A stretch of DNA of 64,000 nucleotides from Blepharisma stoltei. Lineage: Eukaryota > Ciliophora > Heterotrichea > Heterotrichida > Blepharismidae. The notes under the pieces were generated by a model. It was not told the origin of the DNA. It made no database searches and saw nothing but the letters and a program-made list of their open reading frames with translations. The stretch covers positions 372,001 to 436,000 of the forward strand of contig CAJZBQ010000036.1 of NCBI GenBank assembly GCA_914767885.1. Direction: 5' to 3'. A program made the position numbers and the translations under genes. Below, one piece after another: positions 38,981-49,337 of the stretch (the stretch's first letter is position 1; every line of letters begins with the position of its first letter).

Positions 38981-41119
38981 TTATAATATGAAGTATTCAG
39001 ACACATTTTCTCTATCTTCCATATAATCTAGTGCAGATGCATACTTTTCTTGCTCTAAAGTAGGCTTTATTGATATTTTTTTCTCATGCTTTGGCTTGGG
39101 AGGGACTGGAACTAGTTCCACTGGGATGCTTTCCCCTTCCCGATATCTTCCAGGACTAAACTCAATCATTATGTGCTTTCCTTGATCTTTAGCCTCTCTT
39201 GCAGTTCCGAGATTCCTTGATTTTAAGCTAGGTCTTTGAAAGTTTACATTGGGGCTAAAATACATCATTCTTTGTGTGGGGTCTTGGATTGAAGTGTCCA
39301 AAAATGGTAGCCCGTGGTTTTTTGTGCTTGGTCGTGGGATTCCAGATTTCGCAGCATTTCTTGGCTCGCTTTGATAGCGAGGCTTAGAAGTATCTAAGCG
39401 GGTTTTGCTGTGCTCTTTAGTAGCTTGCTTGATTTTGCTAATAAACTTTGAATCATCCCATCATGATCTCATTACTCCTCTTTCACTTTCCCTAGTTCTT
39501 GGTGTACTTTTAATTCCTCTTCCAGACGAAATTTTAGAAGAAAATCTCACTTCTGGTTGTGGGATTTTTCTCTTTGAAACTATATTATTCATGAGCTGTG
39601 CATAAGGCCTAGGAATATTTGTTAAGGACACAGGAATATCTTCGTTATTGTCTGTATTTTTATCAGAGTCTTCAGTATCTACATATATTTTAGTTTTTGA
39701 CTGTTCAAATTCTAATTCACTTGTCCTGATTAAGGGAGTTTTTGGACTAATAAATGGCAAAAATGTAGCTATGAATAAAATATGTTCAAACTCTTTGCTG
39801 ACAAGCCAGTCTTTGTCTTTTTTAACTGGCTTGCCAAATATATCAGAATTTATTTCAGGAAAAATGTACGAATTTTTATCAAAATCTATTGCTTCTGGTT
39901 TAAAATCAAATGAATGTTCAGACAAAAACGATTGTGTGGAAGCACGATTTTTTTGTAGTTCTTTAATTAGGTCTGTAATTAAAGCTCGCACTGTGACATC
40001 TTCTCCTGAAAAATTTCTTAGCCCGTCTTTTAGCATCCCTATAGCTTTATCATAGCTCCCTTCAAGCTTTACTGAAAGACCAGCATGAGACATAATGACA
40101 ATCCCAAACAAATTTTGGGTACATAGTTTTGATAATTTTGAAGGTTTTTCGCCTTTAATTACACTATTAATCATTTGGGCTGATTTTTCAAGATACCCAC
40201 TGGCTTCTTTATACCTCCTGATTTTTCATAAAGCTACAAAAGTCAGCAAATTTGATGCTATAAATATATCACAGTTGCTGATGCCCCCAGCTTCTTTAAT
40301 TGTTACCATTAAGCTTTGAGCTTCATATAAAAATTTCAAACAATCTTTATATTGGCCAACTTTATGATAGAGAAACGCCAAGTTATTATAAGTTACCAAT
40401 CGACCTTGTCAAAGCCGATCCAATAAATTTCCATACTTGCACAGTGCAGTGTCAGCTTCAGCTGCTTTTTTTAAGAAACTCAAAGTTTCGTGAATTAAAT
40501 TGTACTGAAGGAAAATAATACTTAAAGAGTTGCACATAGTAATCAAATTCTTGAAATTTTTGCAGACATCTTCGCTACGGAAGCCTATCAACTCAGGCAT
40601 CCTTTTCGTTTTTGTTTCTAAATTCTTGATAAATAAAATGGCATTTGGTTCGAAAGAAATTAGTTTTCTAATTTTCTCTCCTAATTGAATTTGGGGTTTG
40701 GCTTTCCTTGAGAACCCCTGTACGGCAATAGCAGTTTAACTTTGGGAATAATCAGAGGAACTGCTCCTCATTGCATCAAGAGACTTGAGTTTTTACCGCT
40801 TAGCATGTTATACCAGGTGACCCTTAGGTGGACCACGCATAGGAGCAGAGTCTGACAAGAGCGACAGCAATGCGCTCTGTAAGAAGTGCGTCTTTAGATG
40901 GGATGGAATTTCAAGAAATGCTGGCCCATATGGTGAGCCATTTTAAGTGGCAGAATAGACCCGTGATGTTACTATAGTTGGGCTTAATCCCTTTTAAATA
41001 GGGAGGGGTATTAGACACCTTAAACATCGAATAATAAGCTAAATAAGTTAATCTTCTAAATTCTTGATGAAATTCCTGATTTCGTCGAGAGTAAAAAATC
41101 TCTTTTTCCTTTTATTCAT
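38981..41119 (-). CDS. TPR-repeat protein with disordered tail, one SINE-like IES
   Basis: 566 aa after removal of a 438-bp insert (40616-41053) near the 5' end: MNKRKKRFFTLDEIRNFIKN-LETKTKRMPELIG. Residues 30-240 contain four or five TPR-like helix pairs (LSIIFLQYNLIHETLSFLKK, NNLAFLYHKVGQYKDCLKFL, VALWKIRRYKEASGYLEKSA, LSVKLEGSYDKAIGMLKDGL). The C-terminal 300 residues are charged and Ser/Pro-rich (KIPQPEVRFSSKISSGRGIK, SGIPRPSTKNHG). TPR arrays bind partner proteins; the partner here is unknown. TGA is Trp at several places. Confidence 0.78.
40616..41053 (-). mobile_element. SINE-like IES, minus strand (438 bp), 15-bp direct repeat
   Basis: TTCTAAATTCTTGAT is at 40616 and 41054 with no mismatch. 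It begins AATAAAATGGCATTTGG and shares AATAGCAGTTTAACTTTGGG, ACTGCTCC.CATTGCATCAAGA and GGTGACCCTTAGGTGGA.CACGC with the 14001 copy, also on minus. It is a multiple of three, and excision restores the start of the TPR protein. Confidence 0.9.
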
Positions 41120-41192
41120 AGTTAATTGAAATTTATGAAATATCCTCATATAAGGATTTCTAATAGGGAATGAGTTAATTAATATATTAGGG

Positions 41193-41924
41193 ATGGCTAC
41201 TCTTTGGCTAGGCGATATCAAGTCTTTTTCATGTGAAGTCCATCCTGCAGTTCCTATGACGATTCTTCAACACTATATGAGACGCCCAAATAAAGACCAA
41301 GAAGTAATAGGCCTTTTGCTGGGTACTCAATCTGAAGGTCTGATCCACATAAAGCACGCTATATGTCTTCACCATATGGTCAAAGACAATACCTTGAACT
41401 TTGCCAAGCCTCAAGCGACAGCCCATTTCAACCATGTTATCGAAGCCTATCCTAAATACTCACTTATTGGAGCTTATCGAACTGGAGATCTGAACCACAT
41501 TGCAGTCACCTCTATTCTTACTTACGAGAAGATGTTTCCTGGCAATAATCTGATCTTGCTGAATCTCCAACTCTCCAGCAAAGGAATCGACACCCAATGC
41601 TACAAACTCGCAAGAATGCGTATAGGTTCCCTTGCATTATTCGAGGCATTGCCAACAAAAATCATTACAGAGCCTTTGAACGTTTTGATGAAGCAGCGAA
41701 TCAGCATCCAAGAGTTAGTGTCTGCATGCAAAAACTACGCAAAAGAAATAAGAGCTGGAAGAAAGCAGCCAGACAAAAGAATTTCTTTATTGCTATCTAG
41801 AGCCATAGGACTAACAGGGAAAGTTGATCCAAGCAGCTCTACAGATATAGACCTTGTGAATGAGATTGCTGAGCTCACGCTATCACAAACTGCTCAATCA
41901 GATAAAACTAACAATTCTCTTTAA
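41193..41924 (+). CDS. MPN-domain protein, eIF3 subunit F-like
   Basis: 243 aa, uninterrupted. The MPN core is VHPAVPMTILQHYMRRPNKD, EVIGLLLGTQSEG, HFNHVIEAYPKYSLIGAYRTG and PLNVLMKQR. The JAMM metal-binding HxHx7S motif is absent, as in eIF3f/eIF3h, RPN8 and CSN6 which are structural MPN- subunits. Length and the VHP...RRP...VIGLLLG pattern fit eIF3f best, acting in translation initiation; RPN8 or CSN6 is not excluded. It is convergent with the phosphofructokinase gene, about 20 bp apart. Confidence 0.75.
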   Translation: MATLWLGDIKSFSCEVHPAVPMTILQHYMRRPNKDQEVIGLLLGTQSEGLIHIKHAICLHHMVKDNTLNFAKPQATAHFNHVIEAYPKYSLIGAYRTGDLNHIAVTSILTYEKMFPGNNLILLNLQLSSKGIDTQCYKLARMRIGSLALFEALPTKIITEPLNVLMKQRISIQELVSACKNYAKEIRAGRKQPDKRISLLLSRAIGLTGKVDPSSSTDIDLVNEIAELTLSQTAQSDKTNNSL

Positions 41925-41944
41925 GGATTAAGTTTAATGATTAA

Positions 41945-43610
41945 TTACTGCCTTCTCTGCAGCTTTAAGATACCTTCTACGGAAGAAAGCCCAATAACTG
42001 CCGTTCTCAAGAGGTCTTCAGAAACTCCGAACCTGCAGACTTGCTGGATTTTTCCACAGAGGGTGTTGATTTCTTCTAATAAGTTCAAGTAGTTTCTATA
42101 GTTCAACTGGAGAGTTTGGTTTGTGAGGTATTTAGCATCAGAGAAATACTGAATTGGCCCAGGGTTGCTGAATAAGTCGTTTCTGCCCCAAGAACGTCTT
42201 TCTGAAAGCAATTTTTGGAAAGCTCCTCCATGGAGATCAACTTCAGCGCTCGGAACGAGAACTCTGTTGCGGCCGTACTGAGACTTTCCTTTTAAGCGGA
42301 CCATAGCAGAGATAGGAATGGCGCCAAGTCTCCAGTGCTCAACAGGGCCACTTAAGCCTCTTGCGGTTGTCATGTAGCCTGTCACGCCTGCACTAATGAG
42401 GGCTGCTGCAGTTGCTCCATAAGTAGTCGCTAGTGAACAGTCAAAGACTGTTGGCATTGAGCAGCGTCCTTGGTATCCGAAGAAGTGGCAAACTGGAGCA
42501 AATGAGCCATTATAAGTGCCAGCCTTTTTGCGCTCTCTCAATTCTTTGGCAACAAGGTCTGCTAATAGTCTTTCAGTTTCGATCAAAGATAATTGGACCT
42601 GGCCGTTTGAGTCAATTCTAGTAAGGAGCTGATATTGGAACCATTTAGGCAGATCTTTAAGAACTGGTCCTGAAATATGGTTGAAATATTTATCAATTTC
42701 CTTATCATCCTGGACAATTGCAATGGCTAAATCCTGCCTATCTTGTTTTGTCCTTGGGCCCATCAATACTCCAATGTCACTAATAAGCTCTCTATAGTGT
42801 GAAATTTGCAGTGTAAGGCCTTCTGGGACGAGGAGAGTTCCGAAATGCTTTTTCATGCTTGCTCTTTCGCATACGATATCTGCAATGTATTTCACAATAT
42901 CAATTAGAGTGTATCCTTCCTGCTTGAAGAACTCACTAATGATTGCGGCATTTGGATGAGTTTGAAGGGCACATTCAAGGACCAAATGGCTTGGATCTCT
43001 TCCCATGAGTCTTACAAAGTACCAGTACTTAATAGCGCTAGCAGAATCAGTGATCATATTTCCAACCATCTGTGCATTTAATCTTGAAGCTGTGTCGAAT
43101 CCAATCGTTGTTTCAAAAAGTCTGTGTGAGATGTTGGCGTCGATACTGGCTGGAATTCCAATGATTTTTGTTTTCACGTTTTCTGTTATGAAATAGTCAG
43201 CTAAGTATGCGGCATCAGTCAAAGAGTGAGTAGCCCCGACAACCACTAAACCGTCGAGATCTAACTGCTCGCATGTTTCTTTGACTTTTCTGAACTGTTC
43301 AGCACCTCTGATTGCATCTCCAGATCTGCCCAGGAAATCCATTCCTCCTTGGTTTCTGTATGGTAAAAAGTTCTTGGCTGTGATTTTGAAGTAATTTTTA
43401 TTGAAAAGGCCGATGTTTCCGTCCAAAAAGCCATATAGCTCCGAATCTGGTCGAGATTCTAATGCAAGCAGCAAACCGTCAATTACGTTATGGGCACCTG
43501 GAGTTTGACGACCAAGGTAAAAGACACCAATTTTAAGTGGTCCAGGCTGAAGTCCGCTTCCTTTGGTGATCTCTACGAATCTCTTTCTCTTACCCACCCA
43601 ATTAATAAAT
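41945..43610 (-). CDS. PPi-dependent phosphofructokinase alpha-like domain (no own ATG)
   Basis: About 555 residues open from 43610. Matches PFP/long PFK: IGVFYLGRQTPGAHNVIDGL, YRNQGGMDFLGRSGDAI, LDLDGLVVVGATHS, VRLMGRDPSHLVLECALQTH, FGYQGRCSMPTVFDC. Catalytic motifs are altered: the GGDDS loop reads VGATHS, and TIDxD reads SIDANI, so this is probably a regulatory alpha-type half. The first in-frame ATG is far downstream, and the frame starts immediately after the beta-like frame ends at 43602, shifted by one base. It is therefore likely the second half of a beta-alpha fusion joined by a frameshift, an unseen excision, or an error in an A/T run (43605-43625). Confidence 0.8.
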
Positions 43611-46132
43611 AATTTTTAATTTTTTATTATTTGTAATAATTGATTGTGATAATTCAAAAGTTCCCAGTGATCCCCAATATCCATTTAGGGAGCTAGGGTC
43701 ACATAAAAATGGTAACTGATCTTGCAAAGCTGCTCTTACTTCTTCAGTCTCAGGCTCTAAAATGTCCCCAAAAATAGCCTGACATGAATCAAGTCCATGC
43801 AAAAATACTTCCGGCACATCAACTTGAGCATGCATTCTAGCAATCGCTAATGGACTCATATCTATTTTCTTCCTTGGGTAATATGGGAAGCTTTCTGGAG
43901 TATCATCGCTGCTAGCCAAATCCTCAGGAGTTGGAGGTTTTAATAAGAAACTAACATCAGTGCTTGCAACTCCATCAAATTGGATTGGCCCAGGAGTTCT
44001 GTAGCAATCGTTATACATCCAATGCTCTCTCATTGATTCATAAGCCTTGAAGCAAGGAGAATCCATCTCTACCAAAGCTTTCTTAATGACAGCCACGTCT
44101 TTACCTTTTCTTCTTTCAAGATGCATCATTGCAGCCAATGGGCAACCAGCAGCCTTCCAATTCTCTGGAGGCTGATCTATGCCTCTGCAGACGGCCATGC
44201 ATCCAGTGAAATTGTATTTGATCAAAGCTGATGCACAATTACCTAAAGCATAGCAGTAGTTTGCGTCAAAATTTGAAGGTAAAGAGCTTCTTCCTTCGTA
44301 TCCGAAATAGTAGCTTTGTGGCAAAAATGGGTATCTGTGTCCTCTCTTTGGCAACTCAGTTTCGAGGAGCATCATCAATAGTCTTTCAGTCTCAATTTTA
44401 GCGACTTGGACATTTCCATGTGGGTCACGATCTAGCATCAATTGGTTTCTAATGCTTTCTGGCAAGAAATGATACAGTTGTCTTCGGCTGCCAGTGATTT
44501 GATAGAAATTTTTTCTATATCAGAATTTGATCCTAACTTTTTCTTATGTGAAATATCCTCCGTTAAAATTATATCAAATTTACAACAAGAAAAAAAATAT
44601 CGACATAAAATACCCTCGGAATGTCACTCTACTAAAATGTTCCAATCAAATGACACTTAGCCGTTGTCTTGAGGATTCACTAAGCCCACTCACAACTTGA
44701 TTTACGATTTCTTCAGTTAGTCCAGTATGTCCAGCCATTCCTTCATTTAATTCTTTAATCAGAGCATTTACTTCAGGGATAAACTCAATCAGCCCTTCAG
44801 GCACCAAAATAACTCCATATGACTTTCCTGCTTCTCCTCTTTTCACAATCATTGCTGCAAAACAATCAAATTAGCTTAATTTACTAACTTCTAGTTGAGC
44901 GTAAGTGAGATGCCTTTTTCTCCGTCTTGTTGTTGCTCTCGAACTCATATCAGAACTTGACTCCTAGTCCCCGTGAAGCCATTTGGGAATGGCTTGGATA
45001 GTTGCTTTGCTTTATTCGACTTTCCTCCGCCTGTTCAGCCTAAGAGCGATGCATTTTATGCCAGCAGATGAAAGAGGTAAAACACAATAAACAAAGTGGG
45101 CAAAACAAATAAATCCTCGCCATTTTCTCCTCTTTGCAGAAGTTTTGTGTGTAAAAGCCTAACCCCATAATAATAAAAGCTGGGCGAGGGAAAGGGAATT
45201 CACAGATTGAATTACCTTTTCATATGATATCATTTTATTATTATCGCAATCATTGTCGCAAGTTGGTCAACAATTTGGCTTAAAGTCATGTTTTTCTCTT
45301 GAACTTCTTCGCCAATAAGGACTAAATTTGCTCTAGTCTTCAGCTCGCACTCCAAAGCAATATGACTTGCAGATCTTCCCATAAGTCTTATGAAATGGTA
45401 GTATTTCTTGCTCGAAACTGCGTCTATTAAGACATTTCCAATGACTTCACTATAAGTTTTGGTAGCAGTGTCGAAACCAAATGAGACTTCAATGAACTCA
45501 TTACGAAGATCTCCATCAATTGTTTTTGGGCAGCCAATTACCTTGATGTGGGAGCCTTTGCTTATGAAATATTCAGCAAGAAGAGCAGCATTGGTGTTTG
45601 AGTCGTCACCTCCAATTACGATGAGACCGTCAAGATTCAATGCGGAGCAGTAATTCAAGGAATTGGCGTATTGCTCATCAGTTTCAATTTTATCACGACC
45701 AGAGCAGATCATGTCGAAGCCTCCTTGGTTGCGGTAAAAAGCCATGCGTTCCTCATCAATTTCAATGTATTGGTTGGTATAAATCCCCCTTGGACCTCCT
45801 AAGAAGCCAAAAACTTGGGAAGAGCTGTGATGACGCTTGACGTAGTCAAAAACTCCCATGATAACGTTGTGGCCACCACTGGCTTGGCCTCCTGATAGAA
45901 CTACACCAATGCGTAGAGGAGATGGAGGAATTGAGGATTCTTCATTAGTTGGCTGGAATTCCACATATTTGATGGCACTGATCGCAGGGTATTTTTCGCG
46001 AATTTCGTCTAGGACAGGGACGTCTTGGAAGACAAAAGCAGAATTTGCTTGCTGGAGACCGTGAGGAAGAACTGGGATATACTTTTGACGAATTTTCTGA
46101 AATTCTGAGAGCTGGAAAGTTGGCTTAGCCAT
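43602..46132 (-). CDS. PPi-dependent phosphofructokinase beta-like catalytic domain, two IESs
   Basis: Converts fructose-6-phosphate and PPi to fructose-1,6-bisphosphate, reversibly, in cytosolic glycolysis. Start ATG 46132. Catalytic motifs: GVVLSGGQASGGHNV, YRNQGGFDMICSGRDKIE, GGDDSNTNA (the Asp-Asp of PPi users), PKTIDGDL, and RLMGRSASHIALE. IESs at 44846-45246 and 44477-44662 are removed to give 1,944 nt, 647 aa, joining DQLATMI to VKRGEAGKSYGVILVPEGL and SESSRQ to LYHFLPESIRNQLM. The second half holds GYEGRSSLPSNFD. The terminal TAA at 43602 overlaps the start of the alpha-like frame; a single long protein as in apicomplexan PFKs is plausible. Confidence 0.93.
44477..44662. mobile_element. 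Short IES (186 bp) in PFK, 8-bp direct repeat
   Basis: GTTGTCTT is at 44477 and 44663. It is AT-rich, a multiple of three, and has in-frame stops on the coding strand. No inverted repeat or family motif is seen. Excision restores SSRQLYHFLPE. Confidence 0.85.
44846..45246 (+). mobile_element. SINE-like IES (401 bp) in PFK, 9-bp direct repeat
   Basis: CAATCATTG is at 44846 and 45247. The right part keeps AGCCTAACCCCATAATAATAAAA (compare CCTAACCCCATAAATAAAATT in copy 1) and ends in ATCATTTTATTATT. The left part is diverged. Length 2 mod 3 supplies the needed frame change. Confidence 0.85.
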
Positions 46133-47394
46133 TAAGAATTATTATCCATTACTTAATTTTGATATAAGAGTGATAATAGATATCTATTGAACAAATTTAT
46201 TTAATAAACACACAACACAACTTACTCCCCCTTTGGAGAGGAGCAAAAATTGGAACAAATTTGCTTTTCAATACTAAATTTTTTAACGACAAAAATACTA
46301 ATTTTTATAAAATTATTTATAACCTAATTAATAAGTAGAATAACATTTAAACAATTGTCAAGCTAAATCAATTATTGTTTTTATTTAATTCTTCCTAAAA
46401 ATAAATTAAAATTTAAGTATTGTGCTAATTTATGTTTAATGATGAACTATTTTTTTATAAAATTAGTTTCAATCTAATCAATTAGATAAAATTCATTAAA
46501 TAGTTTTCAGACTGAATCTATTAATATTTTTATTTAATTCTTCATAAAAAGATTAAAATTCAAAGTACTGTGCTCAATTTATATTTAAAAAAATTTAAGA
46601 TGAAATTCAATATTATAAAAATTAATTTTGACTCAATTTAATAGAAAAAGTAATTATAATGTTATTTAAACAGTTTTTTTCACAATTAAAAATGGAATGT
46701 ATGAGTTAAGGGGTCTCGTCCCCTATACTCGTCCTAGTGAGGGAAGTTCAACCTTTCTGAAGGAAATTAGCGTTGGGACTGCTCCGGCAGCCCCAAGTGT
46801 GCTTGAATCACATTCAAGCCATGAAGAGAGACTCGTCCGGGCCACAGGCAACTGTAACGGTTCGACGGTTAGGCTGATTCCACCTACCGTTTTTCAGAGC
46901 TGTTAGCTAGTGGATGGAATTCATGAAGGAAGAGCTTGTTTAGATTGACCCTAAGCTAAGTGGGGGTCTACAAAGAGTTATCGTAATCTTAATCTTAAAA
47001 CAGTTTTCACTAATTTTTTTAATTTTTATTTATAAAATAAATTAAAATCAAAGTGCTGTGGTGGGGTTTTATTTTTTTCAGATTTTAAAAATTCATTGAC
47101 TATATAATTGTTTTTATGTAAAATATTAACGTCTTTAAATTGAAACAGGATTTTTGTCCCAATTTAAAGTGGGGAGTTAAAGTTATTTTCCATTTATAGA
47201 AAAGTTGAAAAATTTTAGATATGCAAATGGGTAGGAGACGATGCAAAATACTGAAATAACAAATAACTAATCGTTGGATTTATTTTTCTTTGTATATCAG
47301 CGAAAAAATTTTCTCTGGTTGTTTTTATTTCAAACATATAAAGATAGGCACCAAAGCTACCTAATATGCTATTAATTATTTTATTTTTTGCAAT
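46133..47394. other. Intergenic region filled by a large CTCCC-type element
   Basis: Between the PFK start and the TTLL stop lies an insert 46222-47176 (TTA repeat; left CTCCCCCTTTGGAGAGG, right CAATTTAAAGTGGGGAG). A GC-rich unit, about 46690-46995, is nested in it. That unit starts near GGGGTCTCGTCCCC and ends CGTAATCTTAATCTTAA, a tail shared with the minus-strand reading of the 177-bp insert at 8909. The rest is AT-rich with internally repeated lines (for example TTTTATTTAATTCTTC at 46378 and 46530). Confidence 0.7.
46222..47176. mobile_element. CTCCC-family element (955 bp), AAATTGAAAC variant, with nested SINE-like unit
   Basis: The 3-bp TTA duplication is at 46222 and 47177. The right end carries TTTAAATTGAAACAGG and CCCAATTTAAAGTGGGGAG in hairpin order, as in the 32423 element. 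The left end is more decayed. It is the largest member in the window because of internal duplications and a nested GC-rich insert. Confidence 0.8.
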
Positions 47395-49175
47395 TTATGT
47401 GCATTCTTCACTCAGCAGCCCTTGATACCGTTCCATTCCATTTAATCTTCCATCAAAAACCTTTATAAATCCTGTACCCTTCAAAATCATATCAAAATCA
47501 GCTTTATATAGCAGTGCATATTCTAAGTCAATTGTCTCTTTAATTAACCTTTCTTGGATCCTTCCTTTTTCTTCTGTAGTTGCCTGCATTGCTGGGCTTC
47601 TATTTACTTCTAGAAATCATAGATGAAGCTTTGAATCAAACATAAAATCAACTCCATACAGTTCAAATACTCTTGGATGCCACAAAAATCTCTCAATATT
47701 CATTCTCACTAAATGAAGCATTTTCAGTCTCATTGTGGGGCGAACATAATCGTTTATCCAGTCCCCTTCAACAAGTCCTTGGCTTTGCATATAGCTGAGA
47801 AACTGAGGAAAAGTCCACATTTGGTCTTTCATTACTTCTTCATATTCAGCTTGCGTTGCATTACGCTCTTCAAGCATTTCTTTGACAAGAGCTGTGTTAG
47901 TGATATGAGCTCCAGATTCTTTTGCGGACTGGTCATACTGTGCAACTGATACTCTTAAAAATCCATCATGATATAAGATTACTAGAGGATCAACACTTGC
48001 AATAAGCATGTAAATTCTGAAATCGAATTTTCTTCCTTTAATTAACAATGGGTCAGGCACATATCTCTGGACAATAAATTGGTCTTCAATAAGCCCACAT
48101 TTATCTCCATACCCATATTCTTTCAGGATTTCCTCTGCAACTTTTTCGTTTACAACTCTTACTCCTTCGGCATTGTGGCTATTTCTGCTTTTCTTTTTTA
48201 TTCATTTTATAGCGCTCTTGTCAGTTTCAGAGATTAAACCATCGATAAATTCTCTGCATTCCACTTCATTGCTCAAATCTAGTGTGTATGGCATAAATGT
48301 CCATGGATCAAAGCATTGTTTCCTATCAGCATAATATTCCCCATATTCTTTGGCGTTTCTTGCAGCTTCATCTTTATTTATCATATGCTCATGCCCAGGA
48401 ATATGGTTATACATTTGCCCTTCACATAGAAAATGGGTCCCAATCTTATGTTTTAGATGCCAGCCTGGTGTTTTCTCAAAGAATAGATTAATATTAGGAG
48501 TCAAATACTCATTAGGACCTTCGGTATATTTTTCTATTGTATGCCTTTGTAATACTAAGTTTCCATATCTTTTTAAAACATCCTTCACCAAGTTCCCATT
48601 TCGATAATCAGAAAATGCGACACGATACTTTTTAGTAGGAAGCCCTCTTTCATCAAAAGTAACTGGATTCTCTTTTTGATACTTATTCCCATACTCAGAA
48701 ATGAGCAAACTATAGGAAAAATCTTAAAATTGCTGAAAGATTAGATCTCTCTTCACGCACAATTAGCGAATAAAAAGTATTTATAATATAAAACTTTTTC
48801 TAAATAAATATTTTGGCATTTACCATAATAACCTAATTATTAACTTCAAATTTAAAATATTAAGTTTAAAAAAGATGTTTTTATAAAATTATATAAATTT
48901 ATTAAACGCTTAGAGTGAGAATTAGATACTTTGTTACAATACTCATCATCATCGAGAATTCCTTGATATTCTTCGTAAAACGAAGTTCGTGACATGTAAT
49001 CTTGCCATGCTGGAGAGGAGTACAATGGAAGTTTAGGAGCATTTTCATAGCGGAGAGACTTCATTGAGTAGCCTCGGAACATAGTGCGAGAAGGCTCAAT
49101 TTCTGCAAATAAAAATAAACAAACTATGCAGTTTATAATAAGAAGAAGAGCTATGCCGAGCTTTATAATTTTCAT
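47395..49175 (-). CDS. Tubulin-tyrosine ligase-like protein with N-terminal membrane anchor
   Basis: TTL family enzymes add Tyr, Glu or Gly to tubulin tails in an ATP-grasp reaction. Motifs: FDPWTFMPYTLDLSNE, IEDQFIVQRYMPDPLLIKGR, KFDFRIYMLIASVDPL, YGVDFMFDSKLHLWFLEVNR then SPAM. The K-F-D-x-R and LEVNxSP blocks are diagnostic. Start ATG 49175 gives MKIIKLGIALLLIINCIVCL, an uncleaved signal-anchor, unusual for a tubulin enzyme. A 248-bp IES (48691-48938) is removed to join GILDDDEY to GNKYQKENPVTF; total 1,533 nt, 510 aa. Which modification it makes cannot be told. The anchor could place it at vesicle or ciliary-base membranes, or the enzyme may modify another substrate. Confidence 0.88.
48691..48938. 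mobile_element. IES of 248 bp in the TTLL gene
   Basis: ATACTCA is at 48691 and 48939, with weaker similarity continuing beyond. The insert is AT-rich and has stops in all coding-strand frames. Length 2 mod 3 matches the frame change. No inverted repeat is seen. Confidence 0.82.
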
Positions 49176-49337
49176 TATAAAAGATGGGTTTTAATAAAAA
49201 GCTAATATGGAAACTAGCTGTTTTATTAGAACATATTTTTATTTAAACTGATCATTTAAATAATCAAGGGAGAAGAATAAGCTGCATCTATAGTTTACTT
49301 TGAATATAAAAAATTTTATAAAGCTAAATTAAATTAA

